This document shows, piece by piece, positions 48,240 through 60,225 of a stretch of DNA of 64,000 nucleotides (positions are counted from its first letter, which is position 1; each line of letters begins with the position of its first letter). Source of the DNA: Balamuthia mandrillaris (taxonomy: Eukaryota; Discosea; Longamoebia; Balamuthiidae); contig JAVKOQ010000064.1 of the NCBI GenBank assembly GCA_031835245.1, forward strand, positions 1 through 64,000, read 5' to 3'. The notes below the pieces were generated by a model. It saw only the letters and a program-made list of their open reading frames with translations. It searched no databases and was not told the DNA's origin. The position numbers were made by a program, and so were the translations under genes.

Positions 48240-51200
48240 TCAATCAGTAAAGTGATTGTCGAGAGCTTCAACAATCCTCACCTTTTTCAAAAACCTTGCT
48301 TGGCTGACCCTTGATGATCTTCTTGCATTTTTCTCGTCGTGCTCTTCGCCATCCTCCTCGTCCTCATCCTCATCATCTTCTTCCTCGCTTCCTTCATCCT
48401 CATCACTTTCTTCATCCTCATCACTGTCCTCTTCATCATCACCATCCTCTCCTTTTTCATTTTTCTTTGTAGGTTTAACTTCTTGGGCATCTTCGGCGCT
48501 CAGTTCGCCCTCGAAGAAACGTTTAATGTTGGTTACGTTGGAAGGATTGCTGGCGATGGAGATATTGGTCCTAGAGGCATCGAACAATACTGTAAAGTAC
48601 TTTTCCAACACTCTATACAAGTCCTCTACCGTTACCGCCTATTTCCAAAAGATTTAAATGTTAAAAAAAATATGAAGCAAAACAAAATAAAAGAACAAAA
48701 AAAAAACGAGCAAACCTTCACTCTCTCCAATAATCTCTTGTTTTCATCATGAGGCACCCTACAGAGACAGTTAAGGAAGGATTGCGCTGCAGCAGAAGAA
48801 GCTGTTTCCTCTCGCGCTATTATACCAAAAATGACACTGCTTCTAGCAGCATCTAACAACGTTTCCTCGAACTCAACCTGTTGAAAATTCCGAATTGTAA
48901 TATGTTGGAACGAGATAACAAGGCAGTTAGTAGGAAGAAAGAAAAAGGCTGCATGAAGAATGTAAACGTACGTTTTTCTTGTGATAGTCGTTAACGATGT
49001 GGATGGCTTCATCATAGGCCTTACATAACGAGGCAGAGCGGAACAATAGAAAGTAAATGAGCCTATATTTTTTTCCACGTTTTCGATTTTGTTAAGCCCG
49101 CAGTAAATGAAATAGAAAAAAAAAAGTATTGAAAAAGTACCCTTCTTCAACTTCCAAAAAGACATCGTAAGAATAAGAAAGACCAGCGCCACGAATATGC
49201 TTCCAAAAGGGCCCCTCCATCGTAGTCAAGTACTCAATGAGGACCAACAACGGAGCAATGTCGGGGTGATCAAAGGCTGCAGGTCCCTCTCCCGTTTGTA
49301 CCAAGTAACTGCTCTCGATGGCAGCCAACGCCAACAAGTTTCCTTCTTCCTTCACCACCCGAGTGCGATACTCGTCGGAGAAGGGGATCAGAGAAGAAGA
49401 AGAAGCAGTCAACGAGGAAGAAGAAGAAGAAGAAGAAGCAGATGACGGCAAAAAGTCTTTCAGCCAAGGAGCGAGAGGGTTAGGAAGGGAACTGAGGATG
49501 TTGGCGGAGACTTGCACGCGAAGGTTTTGAGGGTGGCATAAGATCTTGCGAAACTCTTCGAATTGTTCACAGACTTCATTGGCAGATTTCTAATGAATAA
49601 ATTGTAAGGCTAGAATTGCAGAACGAAAGGAGGACAAGATGAGAAACGTACTTCATCTTTTTCCAGTTGTTCAAGAACTGAGGTAAGGAAGCGGTGTTGC
49701 TTAATAAGGTTGGTAACGCCGTGATTGCTCTTCTTTGAATCAAAGTTTATCCACTTGGAATCCGCAATGACCATCTATATTACCGAGTCTCAGTGAATTT
49801 GTTTCTAATTAGAAAAATGTCATGAGAGAGATGTACCTCTGCTCCTTTTCGTTTGTGTTGAGCGACATCGTTGATGAGCTTTTGAGCAGCAATAATCAAC
49901 CTGAGAGAGAGAGAGAGAAAGAGAGAGAAATGCAAAAAACAATCATATAAGGCCAAGGGTATCGGTCATAAAATTTGAAGAAGAAGAATAGTGGAAATGT
50001 ACCTTTCTTTGGTGAACCTGCTGTTCCAAAGGAAATCCCTAAGCCACTGAATAATTCGCTCATACTTGCTCACTTCTCCTTTCATGCTGAGCACAACGGC
50101 CTGCGCGAATCTTCCACAACTAAAGTTTCCTGTGTCTCCAATGCCCAGCCCATTGTAGTAAGAGACCGTATCATTAGTCAACTGCTTGACAACATCTTCA
50201 TGAGATAGCTGTTCCCTGCCGTCGTGTGCAACGATTGGAACTTCGAAAAAGGCCTCTAAATAAAGCTCCAAAAAGGGACGAAGATGATCGGGAAGGGATG
50301 AGGTATCAAGAAAAGCCTTGATCTGCATGAACACACTAGGGATGTGGTCGAACTGGATGAAGAATGGTGGCACTGTACTGCCTTCTCCTACTTGATCTAG
50401 GATATGCTTGCGAAGCTTTTGATTGCCTTCGGTGGTGGTAGTGGGAGCGTTATGGTTGCAATATGTGTATATTGGGATGAATGGAATGTTCGAAACATTC
50501 GGTATGGGAAACTTTTCTGCATTGCACAAATTGGCAATAGATTTACTTAGAGAGGATATACATTTTGTCTTTTTTGAACAGAAAGGAGAGGGAGAGGGAG
50601 AGGGAGAGAGGGAGAGACAGAGAGACAGAGAGACAGAGACACAGAGACACAGACAATTAAAAGGATAGGTACCAAGTTCTTCAGTGGGGATTTCTACTTC
50701 ATTAGCCTGAACAGCATCCTCCAATTTCTTGGAGAGTTCCTCTAATTTAGCCTTGCCCAAGTGCTTCCGCTGCATTAACATGTAAGAAAAGGTAGAACCA
50801 AGTTGGATATATCTAACAAATAAAAAATGAGTAACATACCTGAGCTTCGATACGAGCAACTTCTTCGCTGGCAAGCTGGGCTGCCTTTTCTTTGGAGGGT
50901 TGGCCAACAACGAGGCAGTAAGGCTGCTCAATGAGAGTTTCTTTCAGCAGTTGGACCCAGAATTGGCTGTCTTTGTCCTCCAACTCTTTGAGTTGTTTAA
51001 CTTTATCCAACATTTGAGCTAGCTGTCCTTCTTTGCTGTACAAGAAGTTGACTATGAATTCTAGAGCAAAGCTCTCATGAGGCTCTGTCTCTATATCGCT
51101 GAGATGCTGATAAACGTCAAAAAGGTGTTAGAATGATGGTGAACAAATAACAAAAACTAGCAAACAGCCAAATCAACCAATCCACAAATCGCAACCAAAA

Positions 51201-52569
51201 AATAAACACACAAGAATGAAGTACCTTCAAGCGAAGTCTCTTGATAACAGTGGCCATGCGCTCCATGTCAATTCCTTTTTCAATCAAGTCCTCCAAAACC
51301 TCAAACAATTTATCCTTGATCAACCCAAGCTTGGCGGTAGGCACATTACTGAACTTCAAATACTGGATGTAGACTGAGTTCTCGCAATAGCTATAGCGAA
51401 TGGAGGTACAATAGGGATCAGGAATGTCCACAAAGGCATGTCTCAGGGGAGAAACAGCAGAGTCCGTAAGGTACTCCCATAGAGCATCCAACGCAGCTAT
51501 CTTGGCGAACTCCTCCGCAGAGGGTCCTCTCCATCCTAGCATGACGGCGCCTGTGGTTTCCTCGTCAGCAGGAAAAGGAACGATTTGCTCCACGGTGGTG
51601 GTAAAGGGCGGAACGGGGCTGGACCAAGGGCGGGTCATGGGTGGCAAAGCAGCCTTGGATTTGACTTTCTCCTCAATGGGACGAATGGCATCAAATACGG
51701 CTTTGGGAGATACTTTACCATTGATGATAAGGCACAGATTGTCAATTCTGTAAAAGTCTTTGTGGTATTGACGTACTTTTTTGTTGTTCAAATGTAAGCC
51801 CAACATTTTGTTCAACAAATAATAGTTTAAAAAAAAGAGAATACGACACACAACAAATACAAAAAAGCCTACCTTGATCAGCGGTCAACTTGCGCAAATC
51901 GGCCATCATGCCTCCTGTCTCGTATTTGTAGCCACAATCTCCAGGATACAACGCCTCTAGCAATCTTTTTGTGGATCGAAAATTATTTTTCGCTTTGCTT
52001 GGAGAATTAAAAAGCAGGAGGGGTGAATAAATACGTTCTAAACATGATGCTGGGTCCGGTGTTCTCTCGGGCTTGCATCTCACAATAGACAACGCCAGCG
52101 TCAACTCCTTCTCCATCGATATGATGCACCTCCGTGTAAAATCCCTTTGGGTGACAGAGAGAACAGACTCAACACTGTTACCAAAAAACAAAAAAGAAGG
52201 CATTCAAAAAAGCACATACAGAGTTAGTCAAAGTAGGAAACAGGATGTGGTCGAGGTACACCGGAAGAATATTGAGAAAGCCTTCGCTTCCCGCCTGATT
52301 GTAAAAGAACGTCATCACTATAAACAAGTTGCAGAAGCAAAAAATAGGATAGAACGGTACCACTTCGATTGTGTAGCAGGTGTGGTCCACATCTGTCCAC
52401 GCATCTGTAAGAGGGAGAAGAAGTCAGCTTAAAATAATCAAAAATGAAAGTCATCAAAGAAAGAAAAGTTACTGGTTCCTCTGGCCAAGCATCTATTTGC
52501 CAGTGAGTCAAGAACCCCCTTGTACCTTTTCCATTTAGGCAGAGCAAGAGCGAGAGCAGCGAGAACAAG

Positions 52570-52635
<66 letters not shown>

Positions 52636-53033
52636 AAAACGAGCAGCAGCGTAAAAAAGAAACTCAAGTAAGCAACCAGGAAGAAGAGAGGGTGGGTTTT
52701 AGTGCTTAAAAGTAACGTACGGGTAATCCTCAGACCCCAAAAAAATGGCATGCTCCAAAGTGTGTGGAAGCCCAAAATTATCATGTGCCTCAGTGGCCAA
52801 CACAAAGTAACCATAGACCAACGGCCCTACCAGAAAGAAACACTTGAGGAAAGGGAGAGAGCGTGTGACCGGGGAAAAAAAAGAAGAAGAGTGGATTTTT
52901 TAAGCAAACCTTCAATGTCAGCCATTGCAACGGTAAGCCCGGTGTTGGAAGACTTGAACTTACGGACGGGAATGCCGTCGGCCACACACTCCTCCGCCAA
53001 ACGCCAGCCCTCGTAATGTTGGCTCCCCTCCAT
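48240..53033 (-). CDS. M16-family zinc metallopeptidase (C05D11.1/Sdd3-like)
   Basis: The first exon (ATG 53033) reads YEGWRLAEECVADGIPVRKF and SSNTGLTVAMADIEG. Next exon: FVLATEAHDNFGLPHTLEHA, with the inverted zinc motif HTLEH. Further on are GVLDSLANRCLARGTN, AWTDVDHTCYTIE, GSEGFLNILPVYLDHILFPT, TEVHHIDGEG and GVVYCEMQARENT, which supplies the third ligand region. Later exons show the second M16 half. This order is that of the cytosolic-type M16C peptidases of yeast and nematode rather than mitochondrial presequence protease. No transit peptide is seen. Many short introns. An acidic Asp/Glu run of about 60 residues (48340-48470) sits near the C-terminus and is unusual. It is head-to-head with the PEF gene, 165 bases apart. 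Confidence 0.88.
52573..52636. repeat. (AAC)n microsatellite in M16 gene intron
   Basis: About 21 units within the intron preceding the GVLDSLANRC exon; transcribed as (GUU)n on the minus strand, just upstream of the acceptor region. Confidence 0.85.
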
Positions 53034-53197
53034 TCGCTGTTGTTGTGGTGGTGGATTCGCTGCTGCTCCGCTACTCTGCTCTTACCGCTACTTTTTTTTT
53101 TGGCTTTGGATTTTTTGTAGACATACCAGTCGACAGATAAACATGGATATAATAGGTTGGGAATTTTTCTTGTGATACCTATTAGGATTAAAAAGAA
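53034..53197. promoter_or_regulatory. Bidirectional promoter region, M16 peptidase and PEF gene
   Basis: Only 164 bases separate the two divergent ATGs. Contains a poly-T run (53092-53101). No motif recognised. Confidence 0.5.
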
Positions 53198-54593
53198 ATG
53201 CAGCAAGGCGGCAGCGGAGGAGGAGGTGGTGGCAGCTACTCGCAACCTCCCTATGGGAGCTTTCAAGGTTCGTCCTGTGCAAGTTGGTTGTTCTCGTTGT
53301 GGTGAATTCGCTTGATGTTACTCACTAACATAGTTTTCATTCTTTCATCTCGTCAACAAAACAAAACAAAGGCCAACAGCAGCAGTACTATGGAGGTGGG
53401 GGAGGAGGCCCAAGCAGTGGTGGCTTCCACCCTTACCCTCCCTCCCAGCAGCAACAATATCCTCCCCCTTCCACGGGTGGTACTCCTTACAACAACTATC
53501 CACCCAGTCGTCCGCCTGCCTCTTCGGGTGGTGGAGGTGCACCCCCCTTCTACCCTCAACAACAGCAACAGTTTTATGGGGGAGGTAGTGGAAGCGGTGG
53601 TGGTGGTGGTGGGGGCTATCATCCTCCTCAGCAGCAGCAGTATTATGGAGGTGGGGGAGGAGGTGGCTATTACCCATACATGCAGCAGCAGCAACCTAGT
53701 GTTATTCCCAAGCCGAGTACAGGCACCGAAGGTTGGGTACGTCTAAACCTCCTTCCTCTTCCTCTCTTCCTCTTCGTTTCTGTCATTGCTTTTGCTTTCT
53801 AGTTCTGCTTGTCTGTTTTTTATTTCGGACGTCTAAACTTCTTCACTGCTGCACTCTTTGTTGTAAAAGCTATCTTATTATGGGCAGCCAAGCTCTGATG
53901 AAATGATGATGCTGAGAGAATGGTTCAACGCGGTGGACCAGGACCGCTCTGGTTCTATAGATGCGACTGAGCTGCAGCGCGCTCTTGCTGCTGGGGGTGA
54001 TAAATTCGACACTCATGCCGGTAATATTCTTGTTTTTCTTTATGTCGTTTTCTTTTTCTTTTCTTTCTTTTTTGTCTATCCTAACCTTCCAACTTCCCAA
54101 AACAAAAGTTCGTCAAATGGTCGCTATGTTTGATGCAGATGGGAATGGAAACATTGACTTGAGTGGTACCTCTTGTTTCTTTTTCATACCTTTTATTTTT
54201 CGCTTTTTGCTTAACGTAGATTCCTCATGGGTTGTTTTTTTTTAAAAAAAAATAGAGTTTGTATCTCTCTTTCGGTACATAGGAGCAATTCGACATTCCT
54301 TCGACACGTTCGACCAACGGCGCAAGGGATCCTTAGACGTGAATGAAACTGCACAAGCTATTGCTCGTGCCAATTTTAATCTTCCTCAAGTCACTCTGGT
54401 GACAGCTTTTCAAAAGTTCGACAAGGAAAGAAAGGGCAGCTTGACTTTTGCTCAGTACTTGGAAATGGCGATGTGGTTAGGCACCATTCGTTCTCACTTT
54501 GAGAGGCTGGATCGACAACGGAGCGGCAGCCTTCATCTGGGATTGGATGGCTTCACTGCTCTTCTTGCTGGTATATATCAGCCTTTGTTGTAA
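53198..54593 (+). CDS. Penta-EF-hand (PEF) protein, ALG-2/peflin-like, with long Gly/Pro/Gln N-terminus
   Basis: ATG 53198 begins MQQGGSGGGGGG. After an intron (donor GTTCGT) comes about 120 residues rich in Gly, Pro, Tyr and Gln, as in peflin, sorcin and ALG-2 N-termini. Then the EF-hands: DQDRSGSIDATE (canonical loop 1), DADGNGNIDLSE (loop 2, split by an intron), DQRRKGSLDVNE (loop 3), DKERKGSLTFAQ (loop 4), DRQRSGSLHLGL (loop 5, the dimer-forming degenerate hand). It ends ALLAGIYQPLL. PEF proteins bind calcium and membranes or ESCRT/COPII partners as dimers. Exons are joined by four short introns. Confidence in the family is high; the exact orthologue is unclear. Confidence 0.92.
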
Positions 54594-54780
54594 TTTTCCG
54601 GTCTCTCGCTCCTTTCTCCACTCGTCAATTATAGCGCCTAGAAACACACTACACGGGTTTTACCACATTGGACTTTTTAAAGAAAAATTACAAAAGCAAT
54701 AAACAGACAAAACAATCATTCCGTTCAAGAGAAAGAGAGAGAGAGGAGAGAGAGAGGAGAGAGAGAAAGAGAGCAAAGAG
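54594..54780. other. Convergent intergenic region
   Basis: Between the PEF stop and the stop of the minus-strand gene at 54781; contains a short GA-rich run (54730-54778). 3' ends of both transcripts presumably lie here. Confidence 0.6.
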
Positions 54781-55855
54781 TTAAGAATAATACTCAGGAG
54801 GAACGATACTATCGGGAATGTCCACATCATTGCGACGAGCGTCGTTGCAGAACTCGATCCACTGGCGATTAAGTAGATTCTTGCTTTGTTTGAACTTTTG
54901 CTCCGTTTCGGCATATTTGTGAGCAAAGCCTTGTTGCTCATATATATGCATGCGTGCTTCTTCGTAAGATTGATGCGCTGCCTCCACTTGTTCATCTAGT
55001 TTGTTTTCAGCATCATGGCATTTCGAAGATGAGAAAAAAAAGGCAAAGAAGAAAGGAGAATCTTTATCCTAACCTCGTTGCTTGGACTTGATGCCCAAGG
55101 CAATGGCATTTTCAGCGTGCTTGTACTTGTAGAGCTCTTCCTCCTTTCTTCTTTTCTTGTCATACTTGGCCCTAATCTCGTCCTTTCTGCGCTGCTTCTC
55201 TCCTGGAGAGAGATTGAGGCGATCGATGGAGGATACTTCGGTGACTTCCTTCTTTTGCAGTTTGGCTCGCTTCTCTTCGAGATTCTTTTGATACTCCCGT
55301 GCGAGTCTCACTTCAGCAGACAAGTTAAACATGCTGTATGCATTATTGATCACTTTGTCTCTCCGTTCCTCCGCTGAATCATCACATCATCAGTGTTTTT
55401 TCGTTGGCAAATCGCATCAGCAGAGAACAACAGCATAAAAAATAAAACAACAGTTTAAACGAAAACACAAACCTTCTTTCAAAAGACCACGAAGCTGTCC
55501 ATCAACACCGGCTCTATCAGCACGGTACTCTGCCTCGGCGGAGCGATAGCTAGCCCTCAAAGAGGATAACTGTTGCATTTCCTTATGAGTGAAGAGCTTA
55601 ATGCTGGTAAGCTCTCTGTAGTCCCATTCCTTGTTGGCCACGAAAGAGATCGGTTCTTTTTCGTGGAGATTGGCTTGACGGAAGAACTTATCGCGCATTT
55701 CTCGTCGTGTCATGAAGTTGCAACATTTGCTCAGCCCATGTTTGCCCACCAGCTCGGAGAAGCTCAGCCCTATTCCTTCATCACTGGTTGTTTATTAATT
55801 CCACAAATAGATAATGAGAAACCGAAACAGGAGGAAGGAGGGAGAGAGGGAGAGA

Positions 55856-55898
<43 letters not shown>

Positions 55899-56952
55899 AC
55901 GAATGAACAGCGAACCGCATATCGGCCCATTGATCCACAGTGAGGTAACTGCCCCAACTGATCAACGAGTACAAGCCAACCACAATGCTGGCCGGTACGG
56001 AGCAAACAAGAGCCACAAACTTGGCAACCTCCTCCCAGTTTGTGGGAGCATTGGCACCGGGCTGCACGAAACACACTTCATACTGGCCATAGGCAGCCCA
56101 TGCAGCCCATCCACTAGCCAACAGGAGTACCGCTCCTGCCAGCTTGTATAGCCAATACTTAAGGCGTTGCCAGAAAGAGGGCACCGCCACTATGACTGGC
56201 TTTTCTTCGTCCAGTATTGCCCATTGCCTCCCTCTCTTTTGTTCTTGTCTCACTGTTGTTATGGTAAAATGAGCAAAACAAAGACAAGAAGTAGTAGTCT
56301 CGAAGCAGAGAAGTAGTGAAGATAAAAGCGACCAAAGGATAAGAAGTGTGGAGAGGAGAGAGGAGAGAAGAAAGGACAGAGAGCAAGAAAACGAGAGAAA
56401 TATACCTCTGAAGAAAAGGCAAGGATCAGAGGAAGCAATAGTGCCACTCTTCCACAAGAGAGGCAGGCGCGTGAGCAACACGGCTGACGTCAAAGGCACC
56501 AATGAAGACCCAGCGACATTCGAAGAACAGCGTGCAGAAACATGATGTTTACCTCCTAAAGAAGAACGAGCTGTTGCTGTCAAAGAAGTGGTCAGGGAAC
56601 GATTTTGGGGAGTAAGCCTCATCAAAGTTTGGCGGCGACCAGAGGAAAAAGCTGAGAGAGGCGTGTTGTTGTTTCTGGCAGAAGCGTTCCAGAGGTGTCT
56701 TTTGCCGATGGTTGATGAGGTGTTGAGGAACGTTGTGGAAAGGGAAGCCTGTCTCCATCTGTTGTTGTGTGCAAAAAAAAAGTTCAGTCCGACAATGAAA
56801 GAAAGCAAGCGAGATGGAAGTGGTTACGAGTGGCCTAAAGAGGGAGAGGAAGATCTCCACGACGCTGTGAGCAACAGCGCACCATCGGCAAAGCCCTTCC
56901 TAGCGGTGGCTGATGCAGTGGTAGGGGTAAAGATGCTTCGTCGCATCATCAT
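54781..56952 (-). CDS. Putative mitochondrial membrane protein with C-terminal coiled coil, unknown function
   Basis: ATG 56952 opens an Arg/Ser/Thr-rich, acid-poor N-terminus (MMMRRSIFTPTTASATARKG), which looks like a mitochondrial presequence. Splicing adds more Arg/Ser/Thr-rich sequence. A middle exon (about 55910-56240) has a basic WQRLKYWLYKLAG, a hydrophobic helix ending in WAAWAAYG, and a second one (FVALVCSVPASIVVGLYSLI). The remaining exons are charged and helical (REMRDKFFRQANLHEKEP, RAKYDKKRRKEEELYKYK) and end IVPPEYYS before TAA at 54782. I do not recognise the family. An inner-membrane protein with a large helical matrix or intermembrane domain fits. Alternative: another organelle. 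The first splice junction is the least certain. Confidence 0.6.
55863..55895. repeat. (GA)n run in intron
   Basis: Short GA run in an intron of the putative mitochondrial gene; on the transcribed strand it is the polypyrimidine tract. Confidence 0.75.
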
Positions 56953-57222
56953 GGCCAAGTAGCAGTAGTGCAGGAAACAGCTTTGGTGCCTTTGCCCAAT
57001 CACGCCTTTTATCGCTGCAGGCGAGCGAGCGGAAAAGTTATCACTGAACGCGATAAATTAATTTTTTTGTCGATAAATTATCAATAAAATAATAATAATA
57101 ATAATCTTTTGCATGCATGGAAAACTCCTTTTCGTTGGTTGTCGACAGAAACGACATAATAATGCAATGATGAACGGCAGAAAAGCAGCAGCTACAAAAC
57201 AACGCCTTGGGATAAAAACGGC
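56953..57222. promoter_or_regulatory. Divergent intergenic region
   Basis: 270 bases between divergent ATGs; AT-rich in the middle, with ATAATAATAATAAT (57091-57104) and a repeated TCGATAAATTA-like element (57050-57080). A shared promoter is likely. Confidence 0.45.
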
Positions 57223-57998
57223 ATGAAGCAGGGACCTACCAAGAGGAAAAGGACGGAGGGTGAGGCTCCTGACGAAGAGAAACCGGAGGAAGAGAAGAGC
57301 TCTGCGGGAGCGTCCTCGTCGGAGCAGCAGAGCGGTGGTGTTGGGAGCGAAAGCGTCTTGGAGAGCTGGAAGAGCGACACGTCGTCCCTCCTTTTGTGGA
57401 GGAAATTGCTGGCGGAGAACCCCGATTGTGTTGATGAGGACAGTTTGTTGCGCAACGGCATGAACGCCAATGGTTCACTTTTTCTTCCCTTCTTCATAAT
57501 CTTTGCCCCTAACCAAACCTCGCCAACACAACAAACAAAACACCAGGTTGGGCTGAAGACTGTGACATGCAAGTGCCTCTCCCGAACTTACTTCCAGTGA
57601 TCCAACAGGTGGCAGCCCTCTTGGCCGACAAAGACGACGTCTGGCAGCTGGTCCACCAGCCCTCCTCCTACAACCAAGAAGAAGAGCAGGGACGCCACCC
57701 AATCGTTGAGGGCATCTTTGCCTATCGCTCCCAAAAGGGGGCTCGGCTGATGTTCCGCAGCGCAGGCGCCTCCTTTGTGGCCCTTGAGCACAAGAAGGAG
57801 AGGGCTGGCGAAGACGATATATCTGTGGTTGTGGGCCAGGCTGGAGGTCATCCCTTCATTCACTCCCAACTCTTTGAGTATTCCAACAGCGATGGAAGCA
57901 GCAGCGAAGGTTTCATGCCTCGTCGTATAACCGCACACAGTGTGCTCATCATGCTGTTGGAACGTTTATGGCATCATGCTGACGACATGGACCATTGA
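57223..57998 (+). CDS. Hypothetical protein, about 230 residues, orphan
   Basis: Two exons: 57223 to about 57468, and about 57546 to 57998 (TGA). The intron begins GTTCAC and ends CACCAG; joining it keeps the frame (NANG to WAEDC). The N-terminal 45 residues are Lys/Glu/Ser-rich with a possible nuclear signal (TKRKR). The rest looks globular: LPNLLPVIQQVAALLADKDD, HPIVEGIFAYRSQKGARL, HSVLIMLLERLWHHADDMDH. No domain recognised. The gene is supported by balanced codon use and by the clean head-to-head and tail-to-tail spacing with its neighbours. Confidence 0.6.
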
Positions 57999-58132
57999 AT
58001 GTTGCTTGTGCTATGCAGATAGCTGCTTTGTGTTTCCCACTTCACGCATTCAAAATAAAATGCTTACTCGGCTGCGTTCTTTCTTTGCCTTTCCGTTTTG
58101 TCTCGTGTTGCTTTACGTACTGGCTTCAGAGG

Positions 58133-58345
58133 AGGGAGGGAGAGAGAAGAGAAGAGAAGAGAAGAGAAGAGAAGAGAAGAGAAGAGAAGAGAAGAGAAAG
58201 AAGAGAAAGAGAAGAGAAAGAAGAGAAGAAGAGAAGAAAGAGAAGAGAAAGAGAGAAGAGAAGAGAAGAGAAGAGAAGAGAAGAGAAGAGAAGAGAAGAG
58301 AAGAGAACGATGAAGAGAAGAGAAGAGAAGAGAAGAGAACGATGA
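58133..58345. repeat. (GAGAA)n purine microsatellite
   Basis: About 210 bases of AGAGA/GAGAA units with occasional AAG and GATGA interruptions, in the convergent intergenic region between the orphan gene and the epimerase gene. All three plus frames and the minus frames are open through it, an artefact. Confidence 0.9.
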
Positions 58346-58487
58346 AGAGAATGACGAAGAGAGGAGGGGTGCCAAACTCTTTTAAAAACTTGCTTGTCTT
58401 GCCTGAGCTCTCAGCTCTGCAAACGTGTTGACGAAAACTTGAAATATAAGACAAAGAGTTGAACAACAAATAAGCACAGCGCAGGAG

Positions 58488-60225
58488 CTATTTCTTGTTC
58501 TTATGGCCTCTGGTGGAGAGATACCACTGGAAAGTCTTTCGCATGCCCTCCTCGATGTCCGTCGATGGAGAGTAGTCTAACAGACGACGGCTCTTCTGCA
58601 GGTCAGCAAAGGTAAGGGGCACATCCCCTGGTTGCAGCGGCTTCTCCTCGATGAGGGCTTTCTTGCCTGTGACCTCCTCCACCACCTCAATTAGTCGTTT
58701 TAGCTGAACCGTTTGAGAGTTGCCCAAGTTGAAAACTTCCATCTTCTTAAAGGGACGATCCAGCGATGCTAGTATACCCTGATGTTTTATGTTTAGAATG
58801 ATAAAGAAAGGAAGAGAGAGCGATGAGTTTACTTGGACGATATCGTCGATGTAGGTGTAGTCCCTGGCTGTGGTCCCATCCCCGAACCGGTGTATTTTCT
58901 CTCCTCTGATATCAAACATCAGCTTTAGAAAGAAAAGAGAGAGAAACAGTGAGCAGACAAGAACCTATAAACTCGATCCAAAAAAATAAAAGGAGCCATG
59001 TCAGGCCGTCCGCGTGGTCCATACACAGTGAAGAACCGCAAGCCGGCCATGGGAATGCCGTATAGATGATTGTATGTGCTTGCTATCAGCTCTGTCGCCT
59101 ATTTTGTGGTTAAGAAATGAATACCAAAAGCAAGTGGAGAGAAAGAAAAAGCAAAGAAACAACAAGACTCCATGCAAAGTTCATCAAAAAAGAGTTATGT
59201 ACAAACCTTTTTTGTGGCAGCATAAGGGCTGACAGGATTGTCAACGGGGTCTTCCTCGGCAAAAGGTACCTTGGTGTTGCCGCCATAGACCGAACTGCTG
59301 GATGCGTACACAAAGTTCGTCACATTCCAATCTCTTGCCATGTCTAACATCACCAATGTACCTTAATGAGAAAACCGTAAGTGCCGAGACGCAAGAAGAG
59401 GGAGAGAGACACAGACAGCGAGAGACATAGAGAAACAGAGGGAGAGGGAGAGAGAGAGAGAAATCGAAGCAAGTACAACACGAACGGAACGAAAGAAAGA
59501 GTAACAATGAAAAAGAGCATAAGAACACCTTGAACGTTGGAATGAACGTAGATATCAGGGTCCTCGATGGAAGGCCGAACGCCAGCTCTCGCCGCCAAAT
59601 GGCAAATGTGAGTGATAGGAAAACCGCTGTTGGCCTCTTCCGCAAAGACACCAGCGATGGCCTCTCTATCGCAAATGTCAAAGCGGTGAATGCGTAGCCG
59701 AGGAGGTGGCACCCCTGCAGCGGGTGTTTTGGCCAAATTCTTTGTCCTTGCGCCTGCTGCTCCTCCAGTTTCTTGCGGTAGTCGTCGGAGAGCTTCTTCC
59801 TCTTTTTGCTGAACAAACTCTTGCAGCAATCGGAGGTTGGCTTCCTTTTGAGAGACGTCATAATAGTTGTTCACCTCGTCCACTATGATCACGTCGTCCC
59901 CTCTGCTCAGCAGAGCGAGTGCAGTGTGGCTGCCGATGAAGCCCGCTCCTCCCGTCAACAACACCTTTTGTTTGACGTGGTGCCGAGGAGGAGCTGAAGA
60001 GGGATTGAAAGCAGCACTAGGCGGCACGATCAACCGGTAGAGGGCAAAGACAAAGACAAGAGCGAAAAGGGCCAGCAGCGACTGTTTGGTTCGTGGAGAG
60101 AGGCCTTGCCACCATGAAGGCCGCGGCTGAGGAGTTGCGAGAGAACCCCATGCCGCTGCGCTGACTCCACTCCCTCCTCCACCTCCTCTGATCCCACCAA
60201 ACTGTTGCCCTCCTCTGCTCAACAT
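58488..60225 (-). CDS. UDP-glucuronate 4-epimerase-like enzyme, type II membrane protein
   Basis: From ATG 60225: a short Gly-rich cytosolic tail, one transmembrane segment ([19 protein letters not shown]), then an extended SDR fold with NAD-binding [14 protein letters not shown] and [17 protein letters not shown]. Later exons have YASSSSVYG and the catalytic [22 protein letters not shown] (typical of GAE-type 4-epimerases), [16 protein letters not shown] and [11 protein letters not shown]. It ends STRGHKNKK and TAA at 58488. It would interconvert UDP-glucuronate and UDP-galacturonate in the Golgi for polysaccharide synthesis. A roughly 50-residue insertion (Lys/Glu/Ala/Pro-rich) lies between the second strand region and FDICD. 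Five or so introns. Confidence 0.88.

Noticed and set aside
48240-53033. Mitochondrial presequence protease (PreP) as the identity of the M16 gene.
   Set aside because: Motif order (GVLDSLANRC, AWTDVDHTCYT, TEVHHIDGEG) fits the C05D11.1/Sdd3 branch better, and no presequence is seen before YEGWRLAEE.
58064-58345. Arg/Glu-repeat protein from the GAGAA tract.
   Set aside because: Simple repeat open in many frames, in the 3' intergenic gap between convergent genes.
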